This document shows, one piece after another, positions 7,049 through 14,395 of a stretch of 64,000 nucleotides of DNA. Under the pieces are notes generated by a model, which saw only the letters and a list, made by a program, of their open reading frames with translations, did no database searches and was not told the DNA's origin. Position 1 is the first letter of the stretch. Each line of letters starts with the position of its first letter. Made by a program: the position numbers and the translations under genes. Source of the DNA: Acidobacteriota bacterium (GTDB lineage Bacteria; Acidobacteriota; Terriglobia; Bryobacterales; Bryobacteraceae); the NCBI GenBank assembly GCA_025353165.1, contig JANXRE010000175.1:62001-126000 (forward strand), read 5' to 3'.

Positions 7049-9085
7049 ATGAGAACCCCATATGTCAGCGGCCCGATGCACCCTCGAAAAACAAAAATTA
7101 CGAAACGAACCCACCGAGGGGTTAAACCCAATGGGTTCAATCAATTGAAACTGGTATTTTTGGCCCTCGCAAGCGCTCTTTGCCTGGTGGCCGAGCAACA
7201 CACCATCGTCGTCGACGGCAAGTCCCCCGGGCGCGCCTTCGAAGGTGTTGGCGCACTGAGCGCGGGCGCATCCTCGCGCCTGCTGTACGACTACCCCGAA
7301 CCGCAGCGCAGCCAGATTCTCGATTACCTCTTCAACCCCGGCTTCGGGGCGAGTCTGCACCACCTCAAAGTAGAAATCGGCGGCGATGTGAACTCGACTG
7401 ATGGCTCGGAACCGAGCCACGCCGTGACCAGGGAAGAATTCGAGCATCCGAAGGAAGCCTACTTCCAGCGGGGCTACGAGTGGTGGCTGATGGAAGAGGC
7501 CAAAAAGCGGAATCCCAAAATCATGATCGAGGGACTGCAATGGGGCGCGCCGGGATGGATCGGCAATGGCAAGTTTTATTCGCGCGACAACGCGGAGTTC
7601 GTCGCCTCATTCATCAAGGGCGCCAAGAACTACCACGGCGTGGACATGGATTACGTCGGCATCTGGAACGAGCGCCATCACGACGTGGAGTACATCAAGC
7701 TCCTGCGCCGAGTCCTCGACGAAAACGGACTCCAGCGCGTGAAGATCGTTGCCTCCGACCTGTGGGAGATGCAGGAGCTATGGGATGTCGCCAAGGACAT
7801 GGAGAAAGATCCGGAACTCAAGAAAGCGGTAGCGGTGCTGAACGCTCACGTCACCGAGGCGTACGGCTACTACACCACGCCCAGCGTGAAACGCCTGGGG
7901 ATTCCCGTGTGGGATGGCGAAGTGCACTCCTACGGCGGCAACTGGTACGCCGCCATGGGCCACGCCCGCCAGAACCGCGCCTACCCCACGGCGAAGATCA
8001 CTAAGCTGATCTCCTGGAGTCTCATCACCTCCTACCACGATTTTCTGGTTGTGCCGGACTCTGGCATGATGAAGGCCAACACGCCCTGGTCGGGCCACTA
8101 CGACGTGCAGCCGTCGCTGTGGGTGCTGGCCCATTTCAACCAGTTCGCGAAGCTCGGCTGGAAGTATCTCGACAGCAGCTGCCAGGCCTGGACCGGGGAG
8201 TCCAATCATGAGGGCTGGTCTGTCTGTGCGATGAAGGCCCCGGACACGAACGACTACAGCGTCATCGTCGAGACCATGGACGCCAGGGAGAATCAGGCGC
8301 TGACCTTCGAAGTCTCCAGCGACTTGGCCACGGGTGCGCTGGCCGTGTGGCGATCGGCCTTCAAGCGCGAATCGTTCCTCCGGCTTGCCGACGTCACGGT
8401 GAAGAAAGGCAAGTTCACCTTCGTCGCCGAGCCCGGCGCAATCTACACGCTGACTACGACTCGCGGGCAGCACAAAGGCGAAGCGGCCACGCCGGTTCCA
8501 GCGCCCTCGAAATTCCCGCTGCAGTACGTCAGCGCCTTCGACGCGCAGCCGGTTGGTCATCCGGGCAAATTCTTCAGCGATCAGCACGGCGCTTTTGAGG
8601 TGGCTCCGAGGCCCGACGGCAAGGGGCAATGCCTAAAGCAGTTGGCGACGCAGCAGGGCATCCGTTGGCGCGAAGACTACGACTTCCCGCAAACAATTCT
8701 GGGCGACATCGACTGGAAGGACTACCGCCTGTCGGTGGACGTGATGCTTCCGCAGGCGGGCAGCGTCAAGGTGCAAGGGCGAGCGCGCGGATTCTCCTGG
8801 GGCGGCAAAATCCCCTTTTCGACTTACGAGCTCGAATGGAACCGCGATGGCGCGTGGGCGCTGCGGGCAGGGGAAAAGGTGCTGGCGTCGGGGCGCACCG
8901 AGCCTTTAGGAAACAAGTGGCACACAGTATCCCTCACCCTCAACAAAGACCTGATCCAGACGCAACTGGACAATAAGAAGGTGTCCGAATTGCACGACGC
9001 CACCAATCCGAACGGCGTGATCGGGCTGGGCTCCGGCTGGAACACAGCCCTGTTCGACAACGTGCGGATCGACCCGGTGAACTGA
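7049..9085 (+). CDS. GH59 galactocerebrosidase-like glycoside hydrolase, secreted
   Basis: The product (up to 678 residues) follows the animal galactosylceramidase plan along its length. An (alpha/beta)8 barrel carries FEGVGALSAGA, YPEPQRSQILDYLF, LHHLKVEIGGD and RGYEWWLMEEAKKRNP. Acid/base Glu208 lies in IGIWNER and nucleophile Glu291 in VWDGEVHS. A beta-sandwich and a C-terminal lectin-like domain (LQYVSAFDAQP to TALFDNVRID) follow. Family enzymes hydrolyse beta-galactosides such as galactosylceramide. A hydrophobic segment LKLVFLALASALCLVA looks like a signal peptide, so the true start may be the ATG at 7076 or the TTG at 7145 rather than 7049. No partner genes are nearby. The bacterial substrate is unknown. 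Confidence 0.85.
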   Translation: MRTPYVSGPMHPRKTKITKRTHRGVKPNGFNQLKLVFLALASALCLVAEQHTIVVDGKSPGRAFEGVGALSAGASSRLLYDYPEPQRSQILDYLFNPGFGASLHHLKVEIGGDVNSTDGSEPSHAVTREEFEHPKEAYFQRGYEWWLMEEAKKRNPKIMIEGLQWGAPGWIGNGKFYSRDNAEFVASFIKGAKNYHGVDMDYVGIWNERHHDVEYIKLLRRVLDENGLQRVKIVASDLWEMQELWDVAKDMEKDPELKKAVAVLNAHVTEAYGYYTTPSVKRLGIPVWDGEVHSYGGNWYAAMGHARQNRAYPTAKITKLISWSLITSYHDFLVVPDSGMMKANTPWSGHYDVQPSLWVLAHFNQFAKLGWKYLDSSCQAWTGESNHEGWSVCAMKAPDTNDYSVIVETMDARENQALTFEVSSDLATGALAVWRSAFKRESFLRLADVTVKKGKFTFVAEPGAIYTLTTTRGQHKGEAATPVPAPSKFPLQYVSAFDAQPVGHPGKFFSDQHGAFEVAPRPDGKGQCLKQLATQQGIRWREDYDFPQTILGDIDWKDYRLSVDVMLPQAGSVKVQGRARGFSWGGKIPFSTYELEWNRDGAWALRAGEKVLASGRTEPLGNKWHTVSLTLNKDLIQTQLDNKKVSELHDATNPNGVIGLGSGWNTALFDNVRIDPVN

Positions 9086-9131
9086 CGTGGCGCACGCACT
9101 CGTGCGTGCCGCGTCGCCACTCCTGGCGACG
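9086..9131 (+). repeat. Double-hairpin dispersed repeat, copy B
   Basis: The same 46-bp double palindrome as 1585-1630, differing at about two positions in the first loop. It begins immediately after the GH59 stop codon and may protect or terminate that transcript. Confidence 0.8.
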
Positions 9132-9214
9132 CTCGTCTTCGATACACCACCGTCCAGTGGGTAGACATCGGATATACGGATCTCAAGACCTGTATATTGT
9201 GCTTTAATAGAGAC

Positions 9215-10147
9215 ATGAGCCCCACTCAAGCGTCTATTCTCCGCGAAAAACTGAACCTCCGGCAGGCCCTTGTGGTCCCCGGCTGCCACGACGCCCTCTC
9301 CGCCCGAATCATCGAAGACTGCGGCTTCCAAGCCACCCAGATCTCAGGCTTCGGCCTCGCCGGCAGTTTGCTTGGCGCTGCGGACGTAGGACTGGTCGAG
9401 ATGAAGGACGTTCTCGATCATACCTGGAACATCGCCCGCGCCGTACGGATCCCGGTGATGGCGGATATCGATACCGGCGGAGGCAACGCGCTGAACGCCG
9501 CGGCGATCACCCAGAAGCTGATCGCCATGGACGTAGCGGGCGTAAACATCGAAGATCAAGTGTTCCCCAAGCGATGCGGGCACATGGAAGGCAAGCAGGT
9601 GATCCCGGCCGAGGAAATGGCGGGCAAGGTTCGCGCGATGGCGGATGTACGACGGCGGCTGCACGCCGATATCGTCATCAACGCGCGCACCGACTCGTAT
9701 GCGGTCCACGGACTCGACGAAGCGATTCGGCGGGCGAACCTGTACCTGCGTTCCGGCGCCGATCTCGTGTTCCTGGACGGCATCCGCACGCGCCGCGAGA
9801 TCGAGCGGGCCGTTCAAGAGATTGACGGCCTGCTCTCCGTGAACCTGATGGACGGCGTCACCGGCGTGAAGACCGAATTGATCCCGATCCCCGAACTCGC
9901 GCGCATGGGCGTGGCGCGCGTAAGCATTCCGGTGGCCTCCATCATGGTGATGCACCGGGCGCTGAAGGAGTTCTTCGATGCGCTGCAGTCCTCTCCAACA
10001 GGGCTGCTCGAGGGCCAGACGAACTGGCTCACCGGCTTCAAGGAGTACACGGCATTCGTGGGTCTGAACGAATACCAGAGCAAGGAAAACGAGTACCTGC
10101 CCGAATCCGTGGTCGCCGACAAGTACGGGAGCGCTTTATGCCGATGA
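9215..10147 (+). CDS. PEP mutase/isocitrate lyase superfamily lyase
   Basis: A 310-residue (alpha/beta)8 enzyme. PKRCGHMEGK carries the superfamily's catalytic loop with Cys121. VMADIDTGGGN and NIEDQ supply the Mg-binding acids, and ARTDSYAVHGLDEAI is typical of the methylisocitrate / dimethylmalate / oxaloacetate-cleaving branch. Enzymes of this branch split 2-hydroxy diacids into pyruvate or a related 2-oxoacid plus a carboxylate. It overlaps the next gene by 10 nt, and the whole operon is translationally coupled. Prpc-like citrate synthase is absent nearby, so a simple methylcitrate-cycle role is doubtful. ATG 9215 is chosen over an upstream in-frame ATG because homology begins there. Confidence 0.85.
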   Translation: MSPTQASILREKLNLRQALVVPGCHDALSARIIEDCGFQATQISGFGLAGSLLGAADVGLVEMKDVLDHTWNIARAVRIPVMADIDTGGGNALNAAAITQKLIAMDVAGVNIEDQVFPKRCGHMEGKQVIPAEEMAGKVRAMADVRRRLHADIVINARTDSYAVHGLDEAIRRANLYLRSGADLVFLDGIRTRREIERAVQEIDGLLSVNLMDGVTGVKTELIPIPELARMGVARVSIPVASIMVMHRALKEFFDALQSSPTGLLEGQTNWLTGFKEYTAFVGLNEYQSKENEYLPESVVADKYGSALCR

Positions 10148-11436
10148 CGCTGGCCGAGAAAATACTTGCACGGGCGTCCGGGCGAGTGTCGGTTGAACCG
10201 GAAGAGATCGTGGTTGCGAATGTCGACGTGGCGCTGTCGCACGAGAACGCCGACCTGGTCAGGAAGAGCTTCGCGGAGATCGGCGCGGCTCACGTATGGG
10301 ATCCCTCCAAGATCGTCATCATCCTCGATCACCGCGTGCCCGCCGAATCGGAACGCACGGCGGAGACGCACAAGGCCATCCGCGAGTTCGTCGCGGCGCA
10401 GGACATTCGTAATTTCTACGATGTGGGCCGCGGGGGTATTTGCCACCAGGTGCTCGCCGAGCGCGGCCACGTGCTGCCCGGCATGGTGGTGGTAGGGACC
10501 GACTCGCACACCACGACGCACGGCGCGTTCGGCGCATTCGCGACCGGCATCGGCGCCACCGAAATGGCGGGCGTGTGGACCACCGGCAAGCTGTGGTTCA
10601 AAGTGCCGGCGACTCTGCGCGTCGAAGTGGAGGGCAGTCTGGGACCGTGGATCTCTGCGAAGGACCTGATCCTCTATGTGATCGGCAAACTCGGCTCGGA
10701 CGGCGCGGACTACCGGGCGGTGGAGTTCGACGGCCCGGCGATCCGCAACATGTCCGTCGCGTCGCGCATGGTCCTGGCGAACCTGTCCATGGAGATGGGC
10801 GCGAAGGTGGCGTTCACTCCGGTGGATGCGGCCGTGCTCCGTTACTTGAGCGTCCGCTCGGGGCGCGACATCGTAGATTCGGCGGACTACCACGCCGACG
10901 AAGGCGCGAAATACGAAGCCGTGATCCGGATCGACGCGAGCGTTGAGTTGAACGAGCCGCGCATCGCGTGCCCGCACTCGGTCGATAATGTTCGTCCCAT
11001 CTCGGAATTAGCGGGGCTGCCCGTGAACCAGGCGGTGCTGGGAAGCTGTACGAACGGCCGGCTGGAGGACTTCGAGATTGCCGCCCGCATCCTGGTTGGC
11101 CGCACGGTGCACCCGCGCACCCGCCTGATCGTGATTCCGGCATCGCAGGAGATCTACCTGGAAGCGATGGAGCTGGGGTACATCAAGGCGATGGTCCAAG
11201 CGGGGGCGATGGTGAATCCGCCCGGCTGCGGGCCCTGCGTCGGCGTACACCAGGGGATTTTGGCCGCAGGTGAGATCTGCATTTCCACCACCAATCGCAA
11301 TTTCATTGGCCGCATGGGCTCCAAGGATTCCAAGGTCTATCTAGCGTCGCCCGCCGTCGTGGCGGCGTCCGCGATTGCGGGCTGCATCGCGCATCCCCAG
11401 GTTGTAGTCGAGGAGGCGCTCGCATGCTCCGCATAA
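10138..11436 (+). CDS. Aconitase-family hydro-lyase, large subunit
   Basis: A 432-residue LeuC/HacA/DmdA-type subunit. LGSCTNGR and PPGCGPCVG provide the three cysteines that hold a [4Fe-4S] cluster, and GTDSHTTTHGAFGAFATGIG and STTNRNFIGRMG form the substrate pocket. It would pair with the next gene to move a hydroxyl by dehydration and rehydration of a 2- or 3-hydroxy diacid. At 432 residues it matches the shorter archaeal-type isopropylmalate isomerase/homoaconitase group, which also contains dimethylmaleate hydratase. Overlaps of 10 and 13 nt with its neighbours indicate one operon. Leucine synthesis is possible, but the upstream lyase is not a LeuA-type synthase. Confidence 0.88.
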   Translation: MPMTLAEKILARASGRVSVEPEEIVVANVDVALSHENADLVRKSFAEIGAAHVWDPSKIVIILDHRVPAESERTAETHKAIREFVAAQDIRNFYDVGRGGICHQVLAERGHVLPGMVVVGTDSHTTTHGAFGAFATGIGATEMAGVWTTGKLWFKVPATLRVEVEGSLGPWISAKDLILYVIGKLGSDGADYRAVEFDGPAIRNMSVASRMVLANLSMEMGAKVAFTPVDAAVLRYLSVRSGRDIVDSADYHADEGAKYEAVIRIDASVELNEPRIACPHSVDNVRPISELAGLPVNQAVLGSCTNGRLEDFEIAARILVGRTVHPRTRLIVIPASQEIYLEAMELGYIKAMVQAGAMVNPPGCGPCVGVHQGILAAGEICISTTNRNFIGRMGSKDSKVYLASPAVVAASAIAGCIAHPQVVVEEALACSA

Positions 11437-11927
11437 AAGGCCGTGTGGCCGCCGTGCTGCCGGATAATATCGACACCGATATCATCTATCCCGGAAGATA
11501 CCTGAACATAACCGATCGGGAGAAGACACCCGAACATTTGTTCGAGCTCTCGTATCCGGAGATTCGCGAGACGCTGCACCCCGGCGACTTGATGGTGGGC
11601 GGAAGGAATTTTGGTTGCGGATCCAGCCGGGAGCAAGCGGCGGCAGCCATCAAGTTCGCGGGAGCGGGCGCAGTGATCGCGTCCAGCTTCGCGAGAATCT
11701 TCTACCGCAATGCGATCAACCTCGGCCTGCCGCTCATCATCGCGCCCGCCGCCACCGGCCGCATTCAGCCGGGCGATGAGCTGGAGATAGATCTCGCCGC
11801 CGGACAGATCCTAAACCAAACCAGGAACGAAACCTATCCCGCCGCGAAGCTCGACGTCCGCGCCATCGAACTGCTCGAAGCCGGCGGCCTGATTCCATAC
11901 CTGAAGGCGTCGCATGTCCAGATATAG
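11424..11927 (+). CDS. Aconitase-family hydro-lyase, small subunit
   Basis: A 167-residue LeuD/HacB-type swivel-domain subunit. NIDTDIIYPGRYL and GGRNFGCGSSREQA are the classic signatures; the latter contacts the substrate carboxylates. YRNAINLGLPLI follows at the usual distance. Its short length matches the archaeal-type small subunits that pair with the large subunit encoded just upstream. The residues following YLN that steer chain-length specificity (NITDRE here) do not clearly match isopropylmalate or homoaconitate enzymes. It overlaps the dehydrogenase gene by 14 nt. Confidence 0.88.
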   Translation: MLRIKGRVAAVLPDNIDTDIIYPGRYLNITDREKTPEHLFELSYPEIRETLHPGDLMVGGRNFGCGSSREQAAAAIKFAGAGAVIASSFARIFYRNAINLGLPLIIAPAATGRIQPGDELEIDLAAGQILNQTRNETYPAAKLDVRAIELLEAGGLIPYLKASHVQI

Positions 11928-13038
11928 GATTGCCTGGCTGCCCGGAGACGGCATCGGCGGCGAGTGTTGTGAAGCTGCGAGAACCGTGCTCGACGCCGTC
12001 GGATTCCAAGCCGAATACATCCACGGCGACATCGGATGGGAATTCTGGCGCACGGAAGGCGACCCTCTTCCGCAGCGCACCCTCGACCTTCTGAGATCAA
12101 CGGACTGCGCGTTCTTTGGAGCCATCACCTCCAAACCGGCGAGCGTCGCCAACACCGAACTCGCGCCGGAGTTGCAGGGCAAGGGTTTCGTGTACCGCAG
12201 CCCGATAGTCCAGATGCGCCAACTGCTCGACCTTTACGTGTGCCTGCGCCCCTGCAAAGCCTTCCCCGGCAATCCGCTGAACTACCAGCCGGACATCGAT
12301 ATCGCCGTATTCCGCGAGAACACCGAAGGGATGTACATCGGCGTCGAGTTCCCGAAGGTTCCCGAGTCCTTCTACGCCGAGCCCGGAATGAAGCGGATTC
12401 CGCGCGACGCCGCCATCTCAATCCGCAGCGTCACGCGCGAAGGATCTCGGCGGATAGTCCAGTCGGCATTCGAATACGCCGCAAAGAACGGGCGCAGTAA
12501 AGTGACTGCGGTCCACAAAGCTAACGTATTGCGGGCGACGTGTGGCGTGTTTCTAGAGGAGGCCGAAAAAGTTGCGAAGGAATACCCGAACATCCAGTTC
12601 GACACTGCCAACGTCGACGCCATCTGCATGTGGCTGCTGAAGAATCCGAACAACTATGAAGTGATCGTTACGACGAATTTGTTCGGCGATATCCTGTCGG
12701 ACCTGTGCGCGCAGATGGTGGGCGGAATGGGCTTCGGCTATAGCGGGAACATCGGTGACAAATACGCCGTGTTCGAGCCCACGCATGGCTCCGCGCCGAA
12801 GTACGCCGGGATGAATAAGGTGAACCCGATTGCGACAATCCTGGCGGCCAAGATGATGCTCGAGTGGCTGGGCGAGAACGCCCAGGCCGCCGAAATTGAA
12901 CGTGCCGTCGCGCAAGTCATCGCCGAGGGCAAGACCAGGACCTACGATCTCGGCGGAGCGCACAAAACCTCGCAGATGGCCGAAGCCATCGCCTGCACTG
13001 TGGGAAAGAGCGCCTATGTCACATCCGGCGTGCCATGA
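11914..13038 (+). CDS. Isocitrate/isopropylmalate-family beta-decarboxylating dehydrogenase
   Basis: A 374-residue enzyme. Family marks are LPGDGIGGE at the N-terminus, FRENTEGMYIG (catalytic Tyr), TAVHKANVLR (catalytic Lys) and NLFGDILSDLCAQMVGG (metal-binding Asp). EPTHGSAPKYAG with NP downstream is the coenzyme loop and looks NAD-type. It should oxidise and decarboxylate a 2-hydroxy-3-carboxy acid produced by the upstream hydro-lyase. Substrate choice among isocitrate, isopropylmalate, homoisocitrate, tartrate or another acid cannot be read with confidence. It is the fourth gene of a coupled operon and overlaps the next gene by 4 nt (ATGA). Confidence 0.88.
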   Translation: MSRYRIAWLPGDGIGGECCEAARTVLDAVGFQAEYIHGDIGWEFWRTEGDPLPQRTLDLLRSTDCAFFGAITSKPASVANTELAPELQGKGFVYRSPIVQMRQLLDLYVCLRPCKAFPGNPLNYQPDIDIAVFRENTEGMYIGVEFPKVPESFYAEPGMKRIPRDAAISIRSVTREGSRRIVQSAFEYAAKNGRSKVTAVHKANVLRATCGVFLEEAEKVAKEYPNIQFDTANVDAICMWLLKNPNNYEVIVTTNLFGDILSDLCAQMVGGMGFGYSGNIGDKYAVFEPTHGSAPKYAGMNKVNPIATILAAKMMLEWLGENAQAAEIERAVAQVIAEGKTRTYDLGGAHKTSQMAEAIACTVGKSAYVTSGVP

Positions 13039-13433
13039 AACCGCTAGCTGTTGCACTTGGAGCTCTTGAACTCTTTGTCGGTCTGGGCGCTCTGTACGGC
13101 GGAGGGGCACTCGCGCTGCGGCCGGACGGAAGTCTGCTGAGTATGCCGGTATCGCTGCTTCACCGCTCGCCATTTGCCACGTATCTGATCCCCGGCCTGA
13201 TCCTTTTCGGCATCGTTGGCGGCGCAAATACGCTGGCCGGCATCCTCACGCTGCGCGGCGGCAGATCCGGGGGGACCGCGTCGCTGCTCGCCGCATCCAT
13301 CCTCATCATCTGGATTGCGGCACAAGTCATGCTCATCGGGTACCAGCACTGGGCGCAAACCCTGTACCTCGGCTTCGGCCTGCTCATGTTGATCCTGGCG
13401 CCCTTCCTGCCCAAACCGGCAAGGTTCTCGTAA
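13035..13433 (+). CDS. Small four-helix membrane protein
   Basis: A 132-residue hydrophobic protein with four predicted transmembrane segments (about 5-25, 50-70, 80-103 and 107-127) and no recognisable catalytic motif. Its ATG overlaps the dehydrogenase stop (ATGA), so it is probably translated from the same mRNA. A transport or membrane-anchoring role for the operon is possible but nothing in the sequence shows it. Confidence 0.65.
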   Translation: MKPLAVALGALELFVGLGALYGGGALALRPDGSLLSMPVSLLHRSPFATYLIPGLILFGIVGGANTLAGILTLRGGRSGGTASLLAASILIIWIAAQVMLIGYQHWAQTLYLGFGLLMLILAPFLPKPARFS

Positions 13434-13444
13434 TCTGGAAGTAG

Positions 13445-14338
13445 ATGCGATCGCTCCCGCTCGTCTTGACATCGGTTTTTCTGACTTTCTCCTGCTCACA
13501 CCCGCCGCAGGCTGTCCTGATAGACCCGGCGCTCGCCACGCTGACGCCGCCCGATACGACGGTGCTCGCCGGCGCGCGGATCGACAAGTTGAGAGAGACT
13601 ACCACCTATCAGCGCCACTTTGCGGGCGCCCACTTCACCGCTCTCGACCGGTTTATCGAGGAGACCGGTCTGGATCCACAGAGGGACCTCTGGGAGATCC
13701 TGTATGCGGCGAATGGGTCGAAGTCCGTCCTGATGGTGCGCGGGAGATTCAGCCCGACCGATCTCGAGCCCAGAATTCAGCGGGAAGGCGTGACGCACAC
13801 CGCCTATCGGGGATACACGCTCATCGGCAATGAGAACTCGTCGATCTTCTTCATGAACCAGACGACGGCGCTGTCGGGCTCGACCCCGGTTCTCATGCGC
13901 ATCATCGACCGCCAGAACGGCGGCCTGTCTTACGGGATTCCCGCTGCGTTGATGACTCTGGTGCGCACCTTGCCCCAGGATTCGCAATTCTGGGCCGTCT
14001 TCCTTGGGAACACCGCCCGGCTGCCTGTCGCGGATTCGTCGAACCTGGGGAATCTGAATTCGTTGCTTCAGACCGTCGCCAGCGGAACGCTTTCGGCGAA
14101 CCTGCGGCAAGGCCTGAACGCGCGCGCCGTTGTGACTTACGGGACCGACGCGGAGGCGAAGCAGACGTCGGATTCACTGCGGGGCCTGCTCGCGATCGGC
14201 CGGACCGCTTCGTCAAAGAAGCCGGATGTCGCTCGCGTGTTCGACACGATCCGCGTCAGCGTGAATCAGCGCGAAGTAGAACTCGCCGTCAACGTGCCCC
14301 AGGATCTGGTGGACCGTGTCGTCGGCACTTTCAAGTAA
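13445..14338 (+). CDS. Putative lipoprotein, paralogue of the 20084-20986 gene
   Basis: A 297-residue protein with a type II-like signal ending FLTFSC, suggesting a lipid anchor at about Cys17. The following pattern (PPDTTVLAGARIDKL, then FIEETGLDPQRDLWEIL, then SVLMVRGRFS) is mirrored in the minus-strand gene at 20084-20986 (FVDATGFEYTRDLESV, then FFVVRGKFDW). Both look like members of one lineage-typical envelope family related to DUF3352-like proteins. No catalytic residues are evident. GGAAG 5-6 nt before the ATG is a possible ribosome-binding site. Function unknown. Confidence 0.65.
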   Translation: MRSLPLVLTSVFLTFSCSHPPQAVLIDPALATLTPPDTTVLAGARIDKLRETTTYQRHFAGAHFTALDRFIEETGLDPQRDLWEILYAANGSKSVLMVRGRFSPTDLEPRIQREGVTHTAYRGYTLIGNENSSIFFMNQTTALSGSTPVLMRIIDRQNGGLSYGIPAALMTLVRTLPQDSQFWAVFLGNTARLPVADSSNLGNLNSLLQTVASGTLSANLRQGLNARAVVTYGTDAEAKQTSDSLRGLLAIGRTASSKKPDVARVFDTIRVSVNQREVELAVNVPQDLVDRVVGTFK

Positions 14339-14395
14339 TCGGAAGCGATACCTCGTGTTATATTCGGGACATTGCCGTGACGGGAGAAGTTCGAT

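Noticed and set aside
7004-7051. A 15-codon frame (MKFVFGLSGDNLKME) just before the GH59 gene as a leader peptide
   Set aside because: It has no biased residues, no ribosome-binding site and no downstream hairpin pair, so chance is the simpler explanation.
10138-13038. Calling the three genes leuC, leuD and leuB
   Set aside because: Family membership fits, but the operon begins with a PEP-mutase-type lyase, lacks leuA, and specificity residues do not clearly match isopropylmalate enzymes.
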